Origin: Methanobacteriaceae archaeon
GTDB lineage: Archaea > Methanobacteriota > Methanobacteria > Methanobacteriales > Methanobacteriaceae
DNA: 64,000 nucleotides
Assembly: GCA_029219465.1 (NCBI GenBank)
Contig: JAQXTL010000004.1
Span: 453,278-517,277, forward strand
Direction: 5' to 3'
Shown here: in pieces, positions 30,301-42,411 of the stretch
Layout: each line of letters begins with the position of its first letter
How positions within the stretch are numbered: position 1 is the stretch's first letter
The notes under the pieces: model-generated
The model's database searches: none
What the model was told of the DNA's origin: nothing
The model's input: the letters and a program-made list of their open reading frames with translations, nothing else
Made by a program: the position numbers and the translations under genes

Positions 30301-31488
30301 TTATTCAAACTGAATTAAATTTTCTACGTCATTATAGACAACATCAAGTCCGCACATTGACGGAACGTAGTTTGCTGCTTTTGCTGAGTTTACACCAATC
30401 ACTTCGAAGCCCATTTCTTCAATAGGAGCTACAACCATACAGGTATCACATACTACGTTTCCACCTGCTTGTTCGATGATTTTTGTATAACCCATTCTGT
30501 CAGCGGTTGCCTTTACGCTTACGGATGTACAAATCCATAATTTATTTTTAATAGTTTTTCCTTGGACAATGTCAGCTACTTGTTTAATTTCATCAAGAGA
30601 TGCATGAGGACATCCTAAACAAATCAAATCAGGTACTTTATCTGTAGTAGATAATTTTTGGCGAGTTTCATCGATTTGACTTCTGGAAACAAACATAATA
30701 TCTTCAACATCATCTTTTCCAGCTTTTTTATGCTCTGGAGTTACATCTTCCATATGGTATAAAGCAACAGATCCAGAGGACGCAAGTGCTGCACCTAAGG
30801 TTTTTAAGTCATTGTTGTCTGGAGTATTTTTCAAAGTGAAATATGGAACTCCTCCACCAACAAATTTACCAATAATGTAACCTAGTGCACCAAAATCAGC
30901 ACCGGAAATTTCACAATCAACATTAACAATTAAATTAGCTTTCCTGTTTTGTTCTAAGTGGAAACCATATAATGGAGTTTTACCAACAATAGCTGCTGCT
31001 AATGCTGCAGGACCTCCTTCACGATTGGTTCTAGCACCTATAACTGAATTAACAAATGCTACAGCAGATGATTCAGACCATGATACATGATCTTCAAATC
31101 TTGGAACATTACCGACCAAATAAGGTGTACAGGTACATGTTTTGTAGATTCCAAGATTTGCATAAGCATCTACAATCTGATTTTGCTTAACAGCAAATTC
31201 TTCTGGAAAACCTAATTCTTTCCAATTATCCAAATCAGTTCCCGGAGGGTTTAAAGATGCATTAATAGTAGCTTTTGCAGAACCATCACGAGCCAAATCT
31301 TCGAGATATTCTAAACCTGCATCTCCAATTGTTTTATATGAAACTCCAGATACTTGTGCGGAAGTAATGTCAACTAATTTAGAAGCACCATAGATATCTC
31401 CTAAAGCAACTAAAATATCCATACTTTTTCTAATAGTTTCTCCAAACTCCCCATCACACATTTGTTCTTCTTTTTTTGTTAAAAACAT
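30301..31488 (-). CDS. Aconitase X / phosphomevalonate dehydratase large subunit
   Basis: About 395 aa. Aconitase-X family protein; in archaea the large subunit, with a small subunit, dehydrates mevalonate 5-phosphate in the modified mevalonate pathway for isoprenoid lipids. Seen: [62 protein letters not shown] and CDTCMV, the Cys that would hold the iron-sulfur cluster. The ATG at 31488 follows directly after the upstream stop; an earlier ATG (31497) overlaps that gene. The small-subunit gene is not in this window, so the two subunits are encoded apart. Confidence 0.88.
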   Translation of the reverse strand: MFLTKKEEQMCDGEFGETIRKSMDILVALGDIYGASKLVDITSAQVSGVSYKTIGDAGLEYLEDLARDGSAKATINASLNPPGTDLDNWKELGFPEEFAVKQNQIVDAYANLGIYKTCTCTPYLVGNVPRFEDHVSWSESSAVAFVNSVIGARTNREGGPAALAAAIVGKTPLYGFHLEQNRKANLIVNVDCEISGADFGALGYIIGKFVGGGVPYFTLKNTPDNNDLKTLGAALASSGSVALYHMEDVTPEHKKAGKDDVEDIMFVSRSQIDETRQKLSTTDKVPDLICLGCPHASLDEIKQVADIVQGKTIKNKLWICTSVSVKATADRMGYTKIIEQAGGNVVCDTCMVVAPIEEMGFEVIGVNSAKAANYVPSMCGLDVVYNDVENLIQFE

Positions 31489-31489
31489 A

Positions 31490-32824
31490 TTAATCATTAA
31501 TTAATTGATATTCAACCATCTCATCAACTAAGTGTAGGAAATTATCTTTAAATTCATAAGGAATCATAGCACCTGCTGCGATGTCATGACCTCCACCACT
31601 GCCCCCGAAGTTGTTTGAAGAGTCCTGTAAGGCTCTGCCTAAGTTAACTCCTCTTTCAACCATTTCACGAGTGGTTCTACCGGAGATTTTAATATCCTTA
31701 TGGAGTCTTGAAAGACCTATTACTGGTTTTGAGTCGTCCAATAACTCAACTGATAAACCAATACTTGCAATAGTACCCATTACAGATTTTAATACTTTAT
31801 CTTCTGAGTATAAGTATTGAATACTGTTGAGTTGTTCTGCACCCTGTTTTTTAATCCATTCTAAACCTTTAACGATTTGATCACGGTATTGGCGTTGTAA
31901 TTTTAAAGCAGCATCAAGTGCTTGTTCACGCTCGCCAATTGCAATACTTAAACCAAGACCTGGTTTTTTGTTTTTACCACATGCATCGAGAATGTATGAG
32001 TATTCTTCTAAATCACGTAGCAAAGGCACTTCTTTTGGTACAACATAACAGTCCCCAAAGATATCTGGATTAATAGAAACAAGAGCTTCTTTTAATAAAT
32101 CCTTTTCTTCATCTTCCAAATCTGTGAATTTAATTCCGTAAGATAAGTTCATACGTTCTAAAAATTCACGAGCACCATCAAAGTCTCCACTTATTTTAGG
32201 AAGAGGTGGTGAAAAAGTATAAGCTAAGGATTTGTATATTGGTTCTGATGCTTGAGAAACAGTTTTTAATCCTTCATGGATTTCTAAAGTTCCACTTTCA
32301 AGAGCATCCTGAACGATTAATTTATTTACACCTGTAAAGCCGTTTTGACCTTGCATATCACCGAATGCACCAATCAATGCAAAATAAGCCAAATGTTTTT
32401 TATCCATTTCACGGATTGTTAAATAACTTGAACCTGCACCGCATAAATCCTTACTTCCGTCAATTCCAAATAAGTGAGGATTTAAATGAACAACATTACT
32501 TTCTGCTTCGGTGTCATCTGGTTGATGGTGGTCTGCTACGATTACGTCATGCTTGTAGGTGTTAAATTCTTTAATAAAAGAACTTCCCATGTCTGAAAAT
32601 ATGAATAAATCATATTTTTCATGCCTTAACTGATTTACAATGTCTTCTTTAAGACGAGGGATGATTGTTGTATGGAATTGAACATCCTCCTCAGCAAGAG
32701 CGTTAGCTAATACTGCTGCAGATGAAATTCCATCAGCATCGTTATGAGAAATTATTCTTATAACATCATCCTTTTCGATATGCTCCTGGAGCATATCAGT
32801 TGCTTCACTAGCCCTATTTAACAA
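31490..32824 (-). CDS. RecJ-like DHH-family phosphoesterase/single-strand nuclease
   Basis: About 445 aa. DHH motifs: [14 protein letters not shown] near the N-terminus, [17 protein letters not shown], and a C-terminal DHHA1 domain ending [13 protein letters not shown]. It matches archaeal RecJ homologues that act as exonucleases and associate with replication proteins. The frame is open to an ATG at 32878, which would overlap the S15 gene by 65 nt. A TTG at 32824 keeps the N-terminal helix with a short overlap, and an ATG at 32794 is the alternative. The true start is uncertain. It is co-transcribed with rpsO upstream and aconitase X downstream. Confidence 0.87.
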   Translation of the reverse strand: MLNRASEATDMLQEHIEKDDVIRIISHNDADGISSAAVLANALAEEDVQFHTTIIPRLKEDIVNQLRHEKYDLFIFSDMGSSFIKEFNTYKHDVIVADHHQPDDTEAESNVVHLNPHLFGIDGSKDLCGAGSSYLTIREMDKKHLAYFALIGAFGDMQGQNGFTGVNKLIVQDALESGTLEIHEGLKTVSQASEPIYKSLAYTFSPPLPKISGDFDGAREFLERMNLSYGIKFTDLEDEEKDLLKEALVSINPDIFGDCYVVPKEVPLLRDLEEYSYILDACGKNKKPGLGLSIAIGEREQALDAALKLQRQYRDQIVKGLEWIKKQGAEQLNSIQYLYSEDKVLKSVMGTIASIGLSVELLDDSKPVIGLSRLHKDIKISGRTTREMVERGVNLGRALQDSSNNFGGSGGGHDIAAGAMIPYEFKDNFLHLVDEMVEYQLIND

Positions 32825-33212
32825 GGAGTGCTGCTTCTTTTGGATTATATCTCCATCCTTCAGGTAATGCACCTTCACTTACGTAGTAAGATGCTAATCT
32901 TCTGATTCTAGATTCGATGATAGTTAAACCTCTTTTAGAGTGTAAATCTTTAGGATTTTCTTCTAAGTGGTCTCTGATGTTAACAGCTCTTTTGATTAAG
33001 TTTAATAAGTCTTCTGGGTATTGTCCAGCTTGATCATTTCTTTTTAAGATTTGGGTGATTCTTTCACCGGTAACATCTTTAACGGAAGGGATTCCGTATT
33101 GGTCTCTTAATACGATACCGATTTCGGAAGTACTTTTACCTTCTTTGTTGAATTTTAAAATCATTTCTTCAATTTCTTCATTACTGTAAGTTACCCATTC
33201 TGGTCTTGCCAT
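32814..33212 (-). CDS. rpsO: Small ribosomal subunit protein S15 (uS15)
   Basis: 132 aa, the archaeal/eukaryotic S13e-like long form of uS15. The N-terminal extension has [15 protein letters not shown] and [19 protein letters not shown]. The helical core has [25 protein letters not shown] and [12 protein letters not shown]. It binds 16S rRNA in the platform. The AGAGGTAA ribosome binding site is well placed. First gene of a short operon with the RecJ-like gene and aconitase X, an order I recall from related archaea (from memory). Confidence 0.95.
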   Translation of the reverse strand: MARPEWVTYSNEEIEEMILKFNKEGKSTSEIGIVLRDQYGIPSVKDVTGERITQILKRNDQAGQYPEDLLNLIKRAVNIRDHLEENPKDLHSKRGLTIIESRIRRLASYYVSEGALPEGWRYNPKEAALLVK

Positions 33213-33282
33213 AATATTACCTCTTTAATATTTTTAAATAAGCCCAATAAGTATTAATTTAAAATCTTTTAGAAAATCTAAG

Positions 33283-33834
33283 CTATTCTTGACTAGAATA
33301 CCATTTTATAAATTGTTCTAAAGAATTTTTTCTATGTGAAAATTGGTTTTTTTCATCAGTTGTAAGTTCTCCAAATGTTTTATCTAATTCAGGAACATAG
33401 AAAATAGGATCAAAAGCAAAACCTAAATCTCCTTTTTCTTCAACTGCGATTTCTCCTGACACCTTGCCTAAAAAGATCTTGGGCTCAGAATTGGGGGCAC
33501 AGTACCCAATAACTGACCTGAATTCGGCATAACGGTCATCAGTATCTGCTAATAACTTTAAAATTCCTTGGTTTCCTAAAGTATCTTGAACATAATGTGA
33601 ATATGTTCCAGGAAATCCTTTTAAAGCTTTAATGAATAAACCAGCATCTTCAACAATCACAGGTTTATCAAGTTTACGACTAGCATATTTTGCGCCTGAC
33701 ATAGCTACCTCTTCAAGAGTTCCTTGAAGTTCATCATAGCCTAAGTCAATATGCTCTAATGAAATGTCATAATCTTTGAAAATATTCTCTGCTTCTTTAA
33801 CTTTATGTTCGTTACCAGTAATAAATGTTATCAT
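33283..33834 (-). CDS. rdgB: XTP/dITP diphosphatase (RdgB/HAM1)
   Basis: 183-aa house-cleaning pyrophosphatase that removes ITP, XTP and their deoxy forms. Seen: N-terminal [61 protein letters not shown] and the terminal [14 protein letters not shown], all family signatures. Length and motifs are complete. It lies between S15 and Kae1-Bud32 on the same strand with gaps of 70 and 45 nt. Confidence 0.95.
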   Translation of the reverse strand: MITFITGNEHKVKEAENIFKDYDISLEHIDLGYDELQGTLEEVAMSGAKYASRKLDKPVIVEDAGLFIKALKGFPGTYSHYVQDTLGNQGILKLLADTDDRYAEFRSVIGYCAPNSEPKIFLGKVSGEIAVEEKGDLGFAFDPIFYVPELDKTFGELTTDEKNQFSHRKNSLEQFIKWYSSQE

Positions 33835-33879
33835 ATTTTAAAATATGAGTTCATTTTTTTATATAGTTAATCCAAAAAA

Positions 33880-35487
<1,608 letters not shown>

Positions 35488-35580
35488 TTAATTATTTAAT
35501 ATATTGTTCTTTTTATTATTAAATAATTTTTAATTAGAAAACAACATAACAAACATTTTAAATTTAAATTAACATAAACT

Positions 35581-36087
35581 ATGATTATGGGATTTTATAG
35601 CGCTAATACTCCAGAAGAAAAAAGAGTAAAAAAATTAACCGGAGATATTAACATCAGCGATATGTTCAAAAATGAATGTGAAACCCGTGGAATTCCTATT
35701 TATAATGCTTATAATATTCAAAAAAGATTATTGCACGAGGTAGAACAAGAACAGCTTCACGGTGTTAAAGAAGTAGATGACAGATTAATGGAATTACTTG
35801 ATGAGAGAGGAAAAAATAAAGTAACTCACAGATATGTGGACTATATATCAAATGAAGATAGTGCATCTAGAGGAGTAATCCCTCCAAAAGCATCTGAGAC
35901 TTCACTTCCTCCAAGAGATCAAATTAAAATTCCACCAAGAGCAAGAGATGCAAAACAGTTCCCTAATGATGATGAATTGCCTGAAAGAGAATTGTTAAAG
36001 AAAATCATGCTCCAGAATAAAAAGATTATTAATCAAAATAAATTAATTTTAGAACAGTTGAAAAAATTAGGTGAAAAAGATGATTGA
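35581..36087 (+). CDS. Hypothetical protein with C-terminal coiled coil
   Basis: 168 aa, soluble and highly charged; no family recognised. An N-terminal alpha-helical region (KKLTGDINISDMFKNECETR) is followed by a Pro-rich linker (VIPPKASETSLPPRDQIKIPP) and a C-terminal heptad-like helix (LLKKIMLQNKKIINQNKLIL) likely to self-associate. There is no Shine-Dalgarno sequence, and the TTTAAATTTAAA promoter-like stretch about 20-25 bp upstream suggests a leaderless message. A second ATG lies two codons in. It overlaps the start of the CobT-family gene by 8 nt, so it is co-translated with that gene. Confidence 0.6.
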   Translation: MIMGFYSANTPEEKRVKKLTGDINISDMFKNECETRGIPIYNAYNIQKRLLHEVEQEQLHGVKEVDDRLMELLDERGKNKVTHRYVDYISNEDSASRGVIPPKASETSLPPRDQIKIPPRARDAKQFPNDDELPERELLKKIMLQNKKIINQNKLILEQLKKLGEKDD

Positions 36088-37141
36088 TGGAATAACAACT
36101 TACGGTTCAACTGACCTTATAGAAAAGTTACAAAAATGTGATGATCCAGTATTTTTACTTACAATAGGAACCACTGACACATCAACAATCCCTGATATTT
36201 CAGGAGCTGGCGCAACACCGGAATTAACAGTTTATACTCCGGCAGCAGATGCGGAATTTTTGGTTTTAGGAGAAGTTCACTGTACACAAACAGCTGCAGA
36301 AACAGTTGTTGACGGAGCAGCTGCACCAACACCTGCAAGACTTACAAAAGCTTCACTTCAGCTTTCAGAAATTCCTTTTGTTATTATTGATGCAGGTTCC
36401 AAAATTAAAGCTGACGTTTCATACTACAGTTTTGGAAAAGAACACGGTAGAGACATAAGAACTGGTAAAGGTATCGTAAACCCATTGGAAATTATTGAAA
36501 ACGGGAAAGATTTAGGAGCAGAATTGTCAAACAGACATGAAATGCTCATTATTGGTGAAAGTATACCTGCAGGAACAACAACTGCATTAGGAGTATTAAA
36601 AGCATTAGGCTATGAAGCAAATGAAAAAGTTAGTGGAAGTATGCCACACAACCCACATGACCTTAAATCAAAAGTTGTTGATGAAGGATTGAAAAATGCA
36701 GGAATAACCCCTGGAGAAGCTGATGCTATACAAGCTATTGGTGCTGTGGGAGATCCAACAATTCCGGCTATTGCAGGTCTTGTTTTAGGTTCAGATATTC
36801 CTATTATCTTAGCAGGTGGAACACAAATGGCAGCAACATGTGCTGTTATTAAAGCATTAGAACCAAACTTTGACTTTTCAAGAATTAACTTAGCAACTAC
36901 TGTATTTGTCGCAACTGATGAAACTGCTGATTTATTTGGAATTTTAAAACAAATTGATGATGACATTACAGTAAATGTTGTAGATCCTAGATTTGAAGAA
37001 TCTGAAAACGAAGGATTGAAAAATTACTTAACAGGATTTGTTAAAGAAGGAGCTGGAGCTGGAGGCGCTATGTTTACAGCACTTGTTTTAGGAAGTTCTG
37101 TTGAAGAATTAAGAAAAAAAATAGAAAAAGTATGTGAATAG
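36080..37141 (+). CDS. cobT: CobT-family nicotinate-nucleotide phosphoribosyltransferase-like protein
   Basis: About 353 aa, the archaeal relative of nicotinate-nucleotide:dimethylbenzimidazole phosphoribosyltransferase, presumed to activate the lower-ligand base in cobamide assembly. Seen: VFLLTIGTTDTSTIPDISGAGATPELT, the glycine-rich GESIPAGTTTALG, ILAGGTQMAA and the late GAGAGGAMFTAL. The ATG at 36080 has a GGTGA ribosome binding site 5 nt upstream, inside the preceding gene. The exact base used cannot be read from the sequence. It fits with cbiE and cbiA elsewhere in the window. Confidence 0.85.
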   Translation: MIDGITTYGSTDLIEKLQKCDDPVFLLTIGTTDTSTIPDISGAGATPELTVYTPAADAEFLVLGEVHCTQTAAETVVDGAAAPTPARLTKASLQLSEIPFVIIDAGSKIKADVSYYSFGKEHGRDIRTGKGIVNPLEIIENGKDLGAELSNRHEMLIIGESIPAGTTTALGVLKALGYEANEKVSGSMPHNPHDLKSKVVDEGLKNAGITPGEADAIQAIGAVGDPTIPAIAGLVLGSDIPIILAGGTQMAATCAVIKALEPNFDFSRINLATTVFVATDETADLFGILKQIDDDITVNVVDPRFEESENEGLKNYLTGFVKEGAGAGGAMFTALVLGSSVEELRKKIEKVCE

Positions 37142-37166
37142 AGATTATTAATCTCTATCTTTTTTA
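37138..37166. terminator. Hairpin terminator between cobT-like gene and uppP
   Basis: ATAGAGAT and ATCTCTAT pair across a 5-nt loop, beginning within the stop codon of the cobT-like gene. A C-T6 tract follows. It sits between convergent genes with only 28 nt separating them. Confidence 0.6.
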
Positions 37167-37169
37167 ATT

Positions 37170-38003
<834 letters not shown>

Positions 38004-38012
38004 TATACTCAC

Positions 38013-38936
38013 CTAAACGTATGCTAACCAGCCGTATTTGTCTTCTACTTTACCTTCTACAATGTCAAAGAAGGTTTTTTGAACTTTTTCAGAGATTGGT
38101 CCTCTTCTACCAGCACCAATGATTTTGCGGTCAACTGAACGGATTGGAGTTACTTCAGCTGCAGTACCAGTAAAGAACATTTCATCAGCAAAGTATAATC
38201 TTTCTCTGGAAATAACTTCTTCAGATACTTCGTAACCTAAATCACGTGCGATAGTCATCATAGAGTCTCTTGTAATACCTCTGAGGTTAGATGATGCCAT
38301 TGAAGGAGTGATTAATTTTTCACCTTCAACGATGAATATGTTTTCTCCAGTACCTTCAGATACATGACCTTGGTAGTCAAGCATAATAGCTTCGTCAAAT
38401 CCGTTTTCAATAGCCTCTGTTTTAGCTAATTGAGAGTTCATATAGTTTGCACCAGCTTTTGCAAGAGTTGGGAAAGTATCAGGTGCAGGTTTTCTCCATG
38501 AGGAAACACCGACATCTACACCGTTTGCCATTCCTTCTTCTCCTAAGTAAGATCCCCATTCCCAAGCAGCAATAACTACATTAACAGGACAACTTGAAGC
38601 ATCTACACCTAATTGTCCGTATCCTTTGAATACTACAGGACGGATGTAACATGAATCTAAATCATTTACACGGATTGTTTCTAAGATTGCTTCTTCAATT
38701 TCTTTATGTGTGAATGGAATTTCCATTTTGTAAACTTTTGCAGAATCAAATAAACGTTTAACGTGTTCTTCTAATCTGAATACTGCAACACCTGTTTCAT
38801 TTTTGTATGCGCGAATTCCTTCGAAAACACTTGTACCGTAGTGGACTACATGAGAAAGAACATGAATTTTTGCATCTGCCCAATCAACCATGTCGCCATC
38901 TACCCATATTTTTTCAGCTGAGTCATCCCATGCCAT
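38013..38936 (-). CDS. ilvE: Branched-chain amino-acid aminotransferase
   Basis: 307-aa fold-type IV PLP enzyme catalysing the last step of Val, Leu and Ile synthesis. Seen: [30 protein letters not shown], the PLP-lysine region [15 protein letters not shown], and the PLP-binding [12 protein letters not shown] and [22 protein letters not shown] ribosome binding site lies directly upstream. Complete length. It shares a transcript with uppP, an association with no evident functional logic. Confidence 0.95.
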   Translation of the reverse strand: MAWDDSAEKIWVDGDMVDWADAKIHVLSHVVHYGTSVFEGIRAYKNETGVAVFRLEEHVKRLFDSAKVYKMEIPFTHKEIEEAILETIRVNDLDSCYIRPVVFKGYGQLGVDASSCPVNVVIAAWEWGSYLGEEGMANGVDVGVSSWRKPAPDTFPTLAKAGANYMNSQLAKTEAIENGFDEAIMLDYQGHVSEGTGENIFIVEGEKLITPSMASSNLRGITRDSMMTIARDLGYEVSEEVISRERLYFADEMFFTGTAAEVTPIRSVDRKIIGAGRRGPISEKVQKTFFDIVEGKVEDKYGWLAYV

Positions 38937-39050
38937 TTTTTATCACCTTATAATTTATTTTTTAAATGATTATATTATACAAATTTGTAATTACTCCATA
39001 TTAATAATTTACTTTATTGAATATAATTCATTTTTATGAAAAAACGAAAA

Positions 39051-39060
39051 GTATATATAG
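39051..39060 (+). promoter_or_regulatory. tRNA-Val promoter (TATA box)
   Basis: GTATATATAG, preceded by an A-rich BRE-like stretch (GAAAAAACGAAAA), lies about 30 bp before the first base of tRNA-Val. That is the usual position for an archaeal TATA box serving a stable RNA. Confidence 0.6.
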
Positions 39061-39085
39061 TAATAAATTCATAATATTGTTTGTT

Positions 39086-39157
39086 GGTTCCGTGGTCTAG
39101 TGGTATGATACCTCCCTTACAAGGAGGGGATCACGAGTTCGAATCTCGTCGGAACCA
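39086..39157 (+). tRNA. tRNA-Val (anticodon UAC)
   Basis: Complete cloverleaf of 72 nt. The acceptor stem GGTTCCG pairs with CGGAACC, with discriminator A at 39157. The anticodon arm CCTCC-CTTACAA-GGAGG gives anticodon TAC (UAC, valine), and the T-arm ACGAG-TTCGAAT-CTCGT is perfect. No CCA is encoded (ACTA follows) and there is no intron. A T-rich tract at about 39164-39181 probably terminates transcription. The remaining 240 bp to mtd is very AT-rich with no gene seen. Confidence 0.96.
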
Positions 39158-39367
39158 CTATCTTGATTTTTTTTAGAATTTTTTTCAATATTAGTCAATT
39201 TTTTCGTTCTTTTTTTGAAAGATTATACAATTTTCATTCCTAACAGTCAATCTTATAAAAAATTTTTAAAAAAATGACCAGTTGAATATTTTTTTACTAT
39301 AAGAACTAATAGATTGAACAATTTTTAACGAAATATGTATTATACTGATTAAAAACAACAAATAATA

Positions 39368-39380
39368 AAATTTAAATAGT
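39368..39380 (+). promoter_or_regulatory. Probable mtd promoter
   Basis: ATTTAAATAG lies about 50 bp before the mtd ATG and would give a leader of roughly 25-30 nt containing the strong AAGGGGGA ribosome binding site at about 39408-39416. It is chosen by position and TATA likeness only. Confidence 0.4.
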
Positions 39381-39423
39381 TTTCTAACAATAATTAGTAT
39401 TATCAAAAAGGGGGAAATTTATT

Positions 39424-40254
39424 ATGGTAGTTAAAATAGCTATTATTAAAAGTGGAAATATTGGTACCTCACCAGTAATTGACTTATTGTTAGACGAAAG
39501 AGCAGACAGACCAAATATCGATGTAAGAACTTTTGGATCTGGAGCAAAAATGGGACCTGAACAAGTAGAAGACGTCGTTCCTAAAATAGACGCATTCGAA
39601 CCAGATTTCGCAATCTTCATCAGCCCAAACCCAGGAGCACCTGGACCTGCTAAAGCAAGAGAAATGTTATCTGAAAAAGACATTCCTGCAATCATCATTG
39701 GTGACGCACCTGGTAAAGGTAAAAAAGATGAAATGGACGAACAAGGCTTAGGTTACATTATTGTTATGTCCGACCCAATGATTGGTGCAAAAAGAGAATG
39801 GTTAGACCCAACTGAAATGGCTATTTTCAATGCAGATATTTTAAAAGTATTAGCTGAAACCGGAGCATTAAGATTAGTACAAAAAACTATTGATGCTGTT
39901 ATCGAACAAGCTGACTCTGGTGCAGAAATTGAATTACCAAAACTCATTGTTACTGCTGAAAAAGCTGTAGAAGCAGCAGGATTCGCAAACCCATACGCAA
40001 AAGCAAAAGCTATCGCAGCATACGAAATGGCTGGCGCAGTTGCAAACTTAGACATGAAAGGTTGTTTCATGACCAAAGGTTTCGAAAACTTCATCCCATT
40101 AGTAGCAGCTGCTCACGAAATGGCTGCATGTGCTGCTAACTTAGCTCAAGAAGCAAGAGAAATCGAAAAATCTAATGATACTGTTTTAAGAACTCCTCAC
40201 ATGAAAGAAGGAAACTTAGGTTCTAAAACAGACTTAATCTCAAAACCAGAATAA
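39424..40254 (+). CDS. mtd: F420-dependent methylene-tetrahydromethanopterin dehydrogenase
   Basis: 276-aa methanogenesis enzyme that reversibly reduces methenyl-H4MPT to methylene-H4MPT with reduced F420. N-terminal VVKIAIIKSGNIGTSPVIDLLLDE, FISPNPGAPGPAKAREML and GYIIVMSDPMIGAKREWLDPTEMA are diagnostic of Mtd. It stands alone with its own leader, a strong AAGGGGGA ribosome binding site and a hairpin terminator, as expected for a highly expressed gene. Codon use is optimised (Lys AAA, Gly GGA/GGT, Leu TTA). Confidence 0.98.
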   Translation: MVVKIAIIKSGNIGTSPVIDLLLDERADRPNIDVRTFGSGAKMGPEQVEDVVPKIDAFEPDFAIFISPNPGAPGPAKAREMLSEKDIPAIIIGDAPGKGKKDEMDEQGLGYIIVMSDPMIGAKREWLDPTEMAIFNADILKVLAETGALRLVQKTIDAVIEQADSGAEIELPKLIVTAEKAVEAAGFANPYAKAKAIAAYEMAGAVANLDMKGCFMTKGFENFIPLVAAAHEMAACAANLAQEAREIEKSNDTVLRTPHMKEGNLGSKTDLISKPE

Positions 40255-40280
40255 GTAGTATAACACTACTTTTCTTTTTT
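40253..40280 (+). terminator. mtd terminator
   Basis: AAGTAGT and ACTACTT form a 7-bp stem across ATAAC immediately after the mtd stop. TTCTTTTTTT follows. A second T-tract lies at 40283-40289. Confidence 0.7.
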
Positions 40281-40360
40281 TACTTTTTTTACAATTAACA
40301 ACTATTAACTGAACTTTTTTTAAAAAAATAGAAAAGAAAATTAAAAGTAATTTTCTTTGA

Positions 40361-41470
40361 TTATAAATTTGATTCTTTTATTCCAGAGTCTGTTAATATT
40401 TCTTTAGCCTGATTATCTGTTAAATCAAAGTGATAGAAATTACTGTAAAACTCTTTGGTTGTGTTTACAAGATTTAAATCTTTATATTCTTCAGGATAGA
40501 TAACTTTAGCAGCCCATAGAAGACCCATAATCATATTAGCTCCAACAGGATTGTCAAACCATTTGAATGGGAATTGTGGAGTTACATAAACTTCCTTATT
40601 TTTAACTGCTTTTAGTAAAGCCCAGTTTGAGTTATTGTATACACTGTAATAAAAGTCAATATCATTGGTAATTATAACATCAGGGTCCCATTTGATTATC
40701 TGTTCAATTGAAACCTGAACTCCAGAAGAAGCATTAGTCTGATTTAGAGAATCTGCAACATTTTTACCACCTACATAATCAATTAACTGACTATGTGATA
40801 TACCGGAAGGATATGTTTTCAATCCATCAGGACCATTAGCATAATAAATAGTTTTCTTATTATCATCAGATAACTTGGATGACTTTTCTTTAGCCGTGTT
40901 CATGTATTTATTGTTGAAATCTATAAGCTGTTTTGCTTTATCGCTTGCACCCAATAGCTCACCGACAAATGAAATCGGCTTATCTATAGTAGTAAGGTTA
41001 CTTGTATCACCAACTGCTACTACAGGAATTGATCCCATTTTTTCCTGGCGTTCATTTATAACACCAAGATCAGCATTTCCCTGTTTATCAAAAGTAGATT
41101 CAAGTATAATATCTGGCTTTGCAGCTATAAATTCTTCATAACTTCCGTCCTGTTTACCATACCATCCTCCAACAGCAGGTAAATCTGAATATTTGGAAGG
41201 AACATATTGTGATTCGTTTTCGCTCCACTGATTGTTAAGTGCCTTTACTTTATCCGGAGCAACCATATATGCAACCATTGTCATAGACGGTGAAGTAGAT
41301 ATAACACTACCCACATCATTTGGAATTGTAACAGTTCTGTTTGCCATATCAGTAATATTTTTAGAGCCATCAGTCTCAATAGATGACGAAGACATAAATA
41401 CTTGAGTTGCAACACCCATTACAACCAAAATAACTAACATCAAAATTATTATTTTATTTCTCTTATTCAT
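40361..41470 (-). CDS. Periplasmic-binding-protein-like (BtuF/FepB superfamily) substrate-binding protein
   Basis: About 369 aa. An N-terminal signal anchor (KRNKIIILMLVILVVMGVAT) has no lipobox Cys, so it is probably tethered by its uncleaved helix. The body matches the helical-backbone binding fold of iron-chelate/cobalamin uptake: ITDMANRTVTIPNDV, VISTSPSMTMVAYMVAPDKV, LPAVGGWYGKQDGSYEEFIAAKPDIIL and IIKWDPDVIITND. The permease and ATPase genes normally beside such a protein are absent here, making it an orphan. The substrate (siderophore, heme or corrinoid) is unknown. GTG at 41473 is an alternative start. Confidence 0.82.
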   Translation of the reverse strand: MNKRNKIIILMLVILVVMGVATQVFMSSSSIETDGSKNITDMANRTVTIPNDVGSVISTSPSMTMVAYMVAPDKVKALNNQWSENESQYVPSKYSDLPAVGGWYGKQDGSYEEFIAAKPDIILESTFDKQGNADLGVINERQEKMGSIPVVAVGDTSNLTTIDKPISFVGELLGASDKAKQLIDFNNKYMNTAKEKSSKLSDDNKKTIYYANGPDGLKTYPSGISHSQLIDYVGGKNVADSLNQTNASSGVQVSIEQIIKWDPDVIITNDIDFYYSVYNNSNWALLKAVKNKEVYVTPQFPFKWFDNPVGANMIMGLLWAAKVIYPEEYKDLNLVNTTKEFYSNFYHFDLTDNQAKEILTDSGIKESNL

Positions 41471-41574
41471 CACGAAAAACCCCTATTTTCGATGAGAATA
41501 TATTTTCATGATGATGTTAAAAAAAGTTTCTAAATAGTTATGCAAACCTAAAATAAAAAAAGAGTAACTAAAAG

Positions 41575-42153
41575 CTATAAAACGCCTTTAGTAGATGGAA
41601 TTTGATCATGTTCAACTTTAATTGCATCTTTAATAGCTTTTGCAAATGCTTTAAAGATTGCTTCAGCCTTATGGTGATCGTTAACTCCTTCAACAGTGCC
41701 ATAAATATTTAATTTAGCAGCACTTGCAAATGATTCAAAGAAATGAATTACAATATCTGAAGTCATATCTCCAATTTTTTCATTTTTGAATTTTAAATCC
41801 ATATTACAATAGCTGCGTCCACTAATATCTATAGCCACAGTTGCAACTGATTCATCCATTGGGACAATAGCATGTGCCATTCTTCTGATACCTTTTTTGT
41901 CACCAATAGTATTACTAAATGCTTCACCAAGCAATATTCCAACATCTTCAATTGTATGGTGATCATCTATTTCAATATCCCCACTTGCCTGAACATCCAA
42001 ATCTATCATACTATGTTTTGAAAATGATTCTAACATGTGATTGAAAAAATTCACACCGGTTGAAATATTGTATTTACCAGTACCGTCAAGATCCATTTTG
42101 ATAGTGATATCTGTCTCAGATGTCTTTCTTGAAACATTTGTATTTCTAGTCAT
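41575..42153 (-). CDS. hisB: Imidazoleglycerol-phosphate dehydratase
   Basis: 192-aa monofunctional HisB, manganese-dependent dehydratase of histidine synthesis. Seen: [16 protein letters not shown], the metal motif [16 protein letters not shown] and the second [16 protein letters not shown]. The phosphatase domain of enterobacterial HisB is absent. It follows the ferredoxin gene by 48 nt on the same strand; no other his gene is adjacent. Confidence 0.95.
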   Translation of the reverse strand: MTRNTNVSRKTSETDITIKMDLDGTGKYNISTGVNFFNHMLESFSKHSMIDLDVQASGDIEIDDHHTIEDVGILLGEAFSNTIGDKKGIRRMAHAIVPMDESVATVAIDISGRSYCNMDLKFKNEKIGDMTSDIVIHFFESFASAAKLNIYGTVEGVNDHHKAEAIFKAFAKAIKDAIKVEHDQIPSTKGVL

Positions 42154-42201
42154 AATCTAACCTATAAAATAATTAATTTAAGCTACAATAATTTGGATAG
42201 T

Positions 42202-42393
42202 TTAACCATTACGATCAATAATAATGCACTGTGTAGGGCATTCCATTGCACATAAGGTACAAACGTGACAATATCTTAAATCCAATATATGTGCAACGTC
42301 ACTAATCTTCCAAATTTTAGCAGATTTAGGACAAATCTCAGCACATTTTCCACAAGCAATACATTTTTCTTCGTCGACTAAAATTTGTAACAA
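42202..42393 (-). CDS. Small 2x[4Fe-4S] ferredoxin
   Basis: 63 aa. Two cluster motifs: CIACGKCAEICP in the first half and CHVCTLCAMECP in the second, each CX2CX2CX3CP. The first cluster starts only a dozen residues from the N-terminus and the two are about 20 residues apart, so it is a compact bacterial-type ferredoxin. It lies 18 nt after modE and is probably co-transcribed. The partner redox enzyme is unknown; a link to molybdenum or tungsten enzymes is suggested only by the neighbour. Confidence 0.9.
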   Translation of the reverse strand: MLQILVDEEKCIACGKCAEICPKSAKIWKISDVAHILDLRYCHVCTLCAMECPTQCIIIDRNG

Positions 42394-42411
42394 TTCAATC
42401 TCTCCATATAA

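Noticed and set aside
32825..32878. Start of the RecJ-like protein at ATG 32878
   Set aside because: It would overlap rpsO coding sequence by 65 nt, and the extra residues are translated from the conserved S15 3' end in another frame.
36610..36966. Minus-strand 118-codon frame opposite the CobT-like gene
   Set aside because: Antisense shadow; the Ala/Ile/Pro-rich translation mirrors codon bias, and the plus-strand protein is clearly recognisable.
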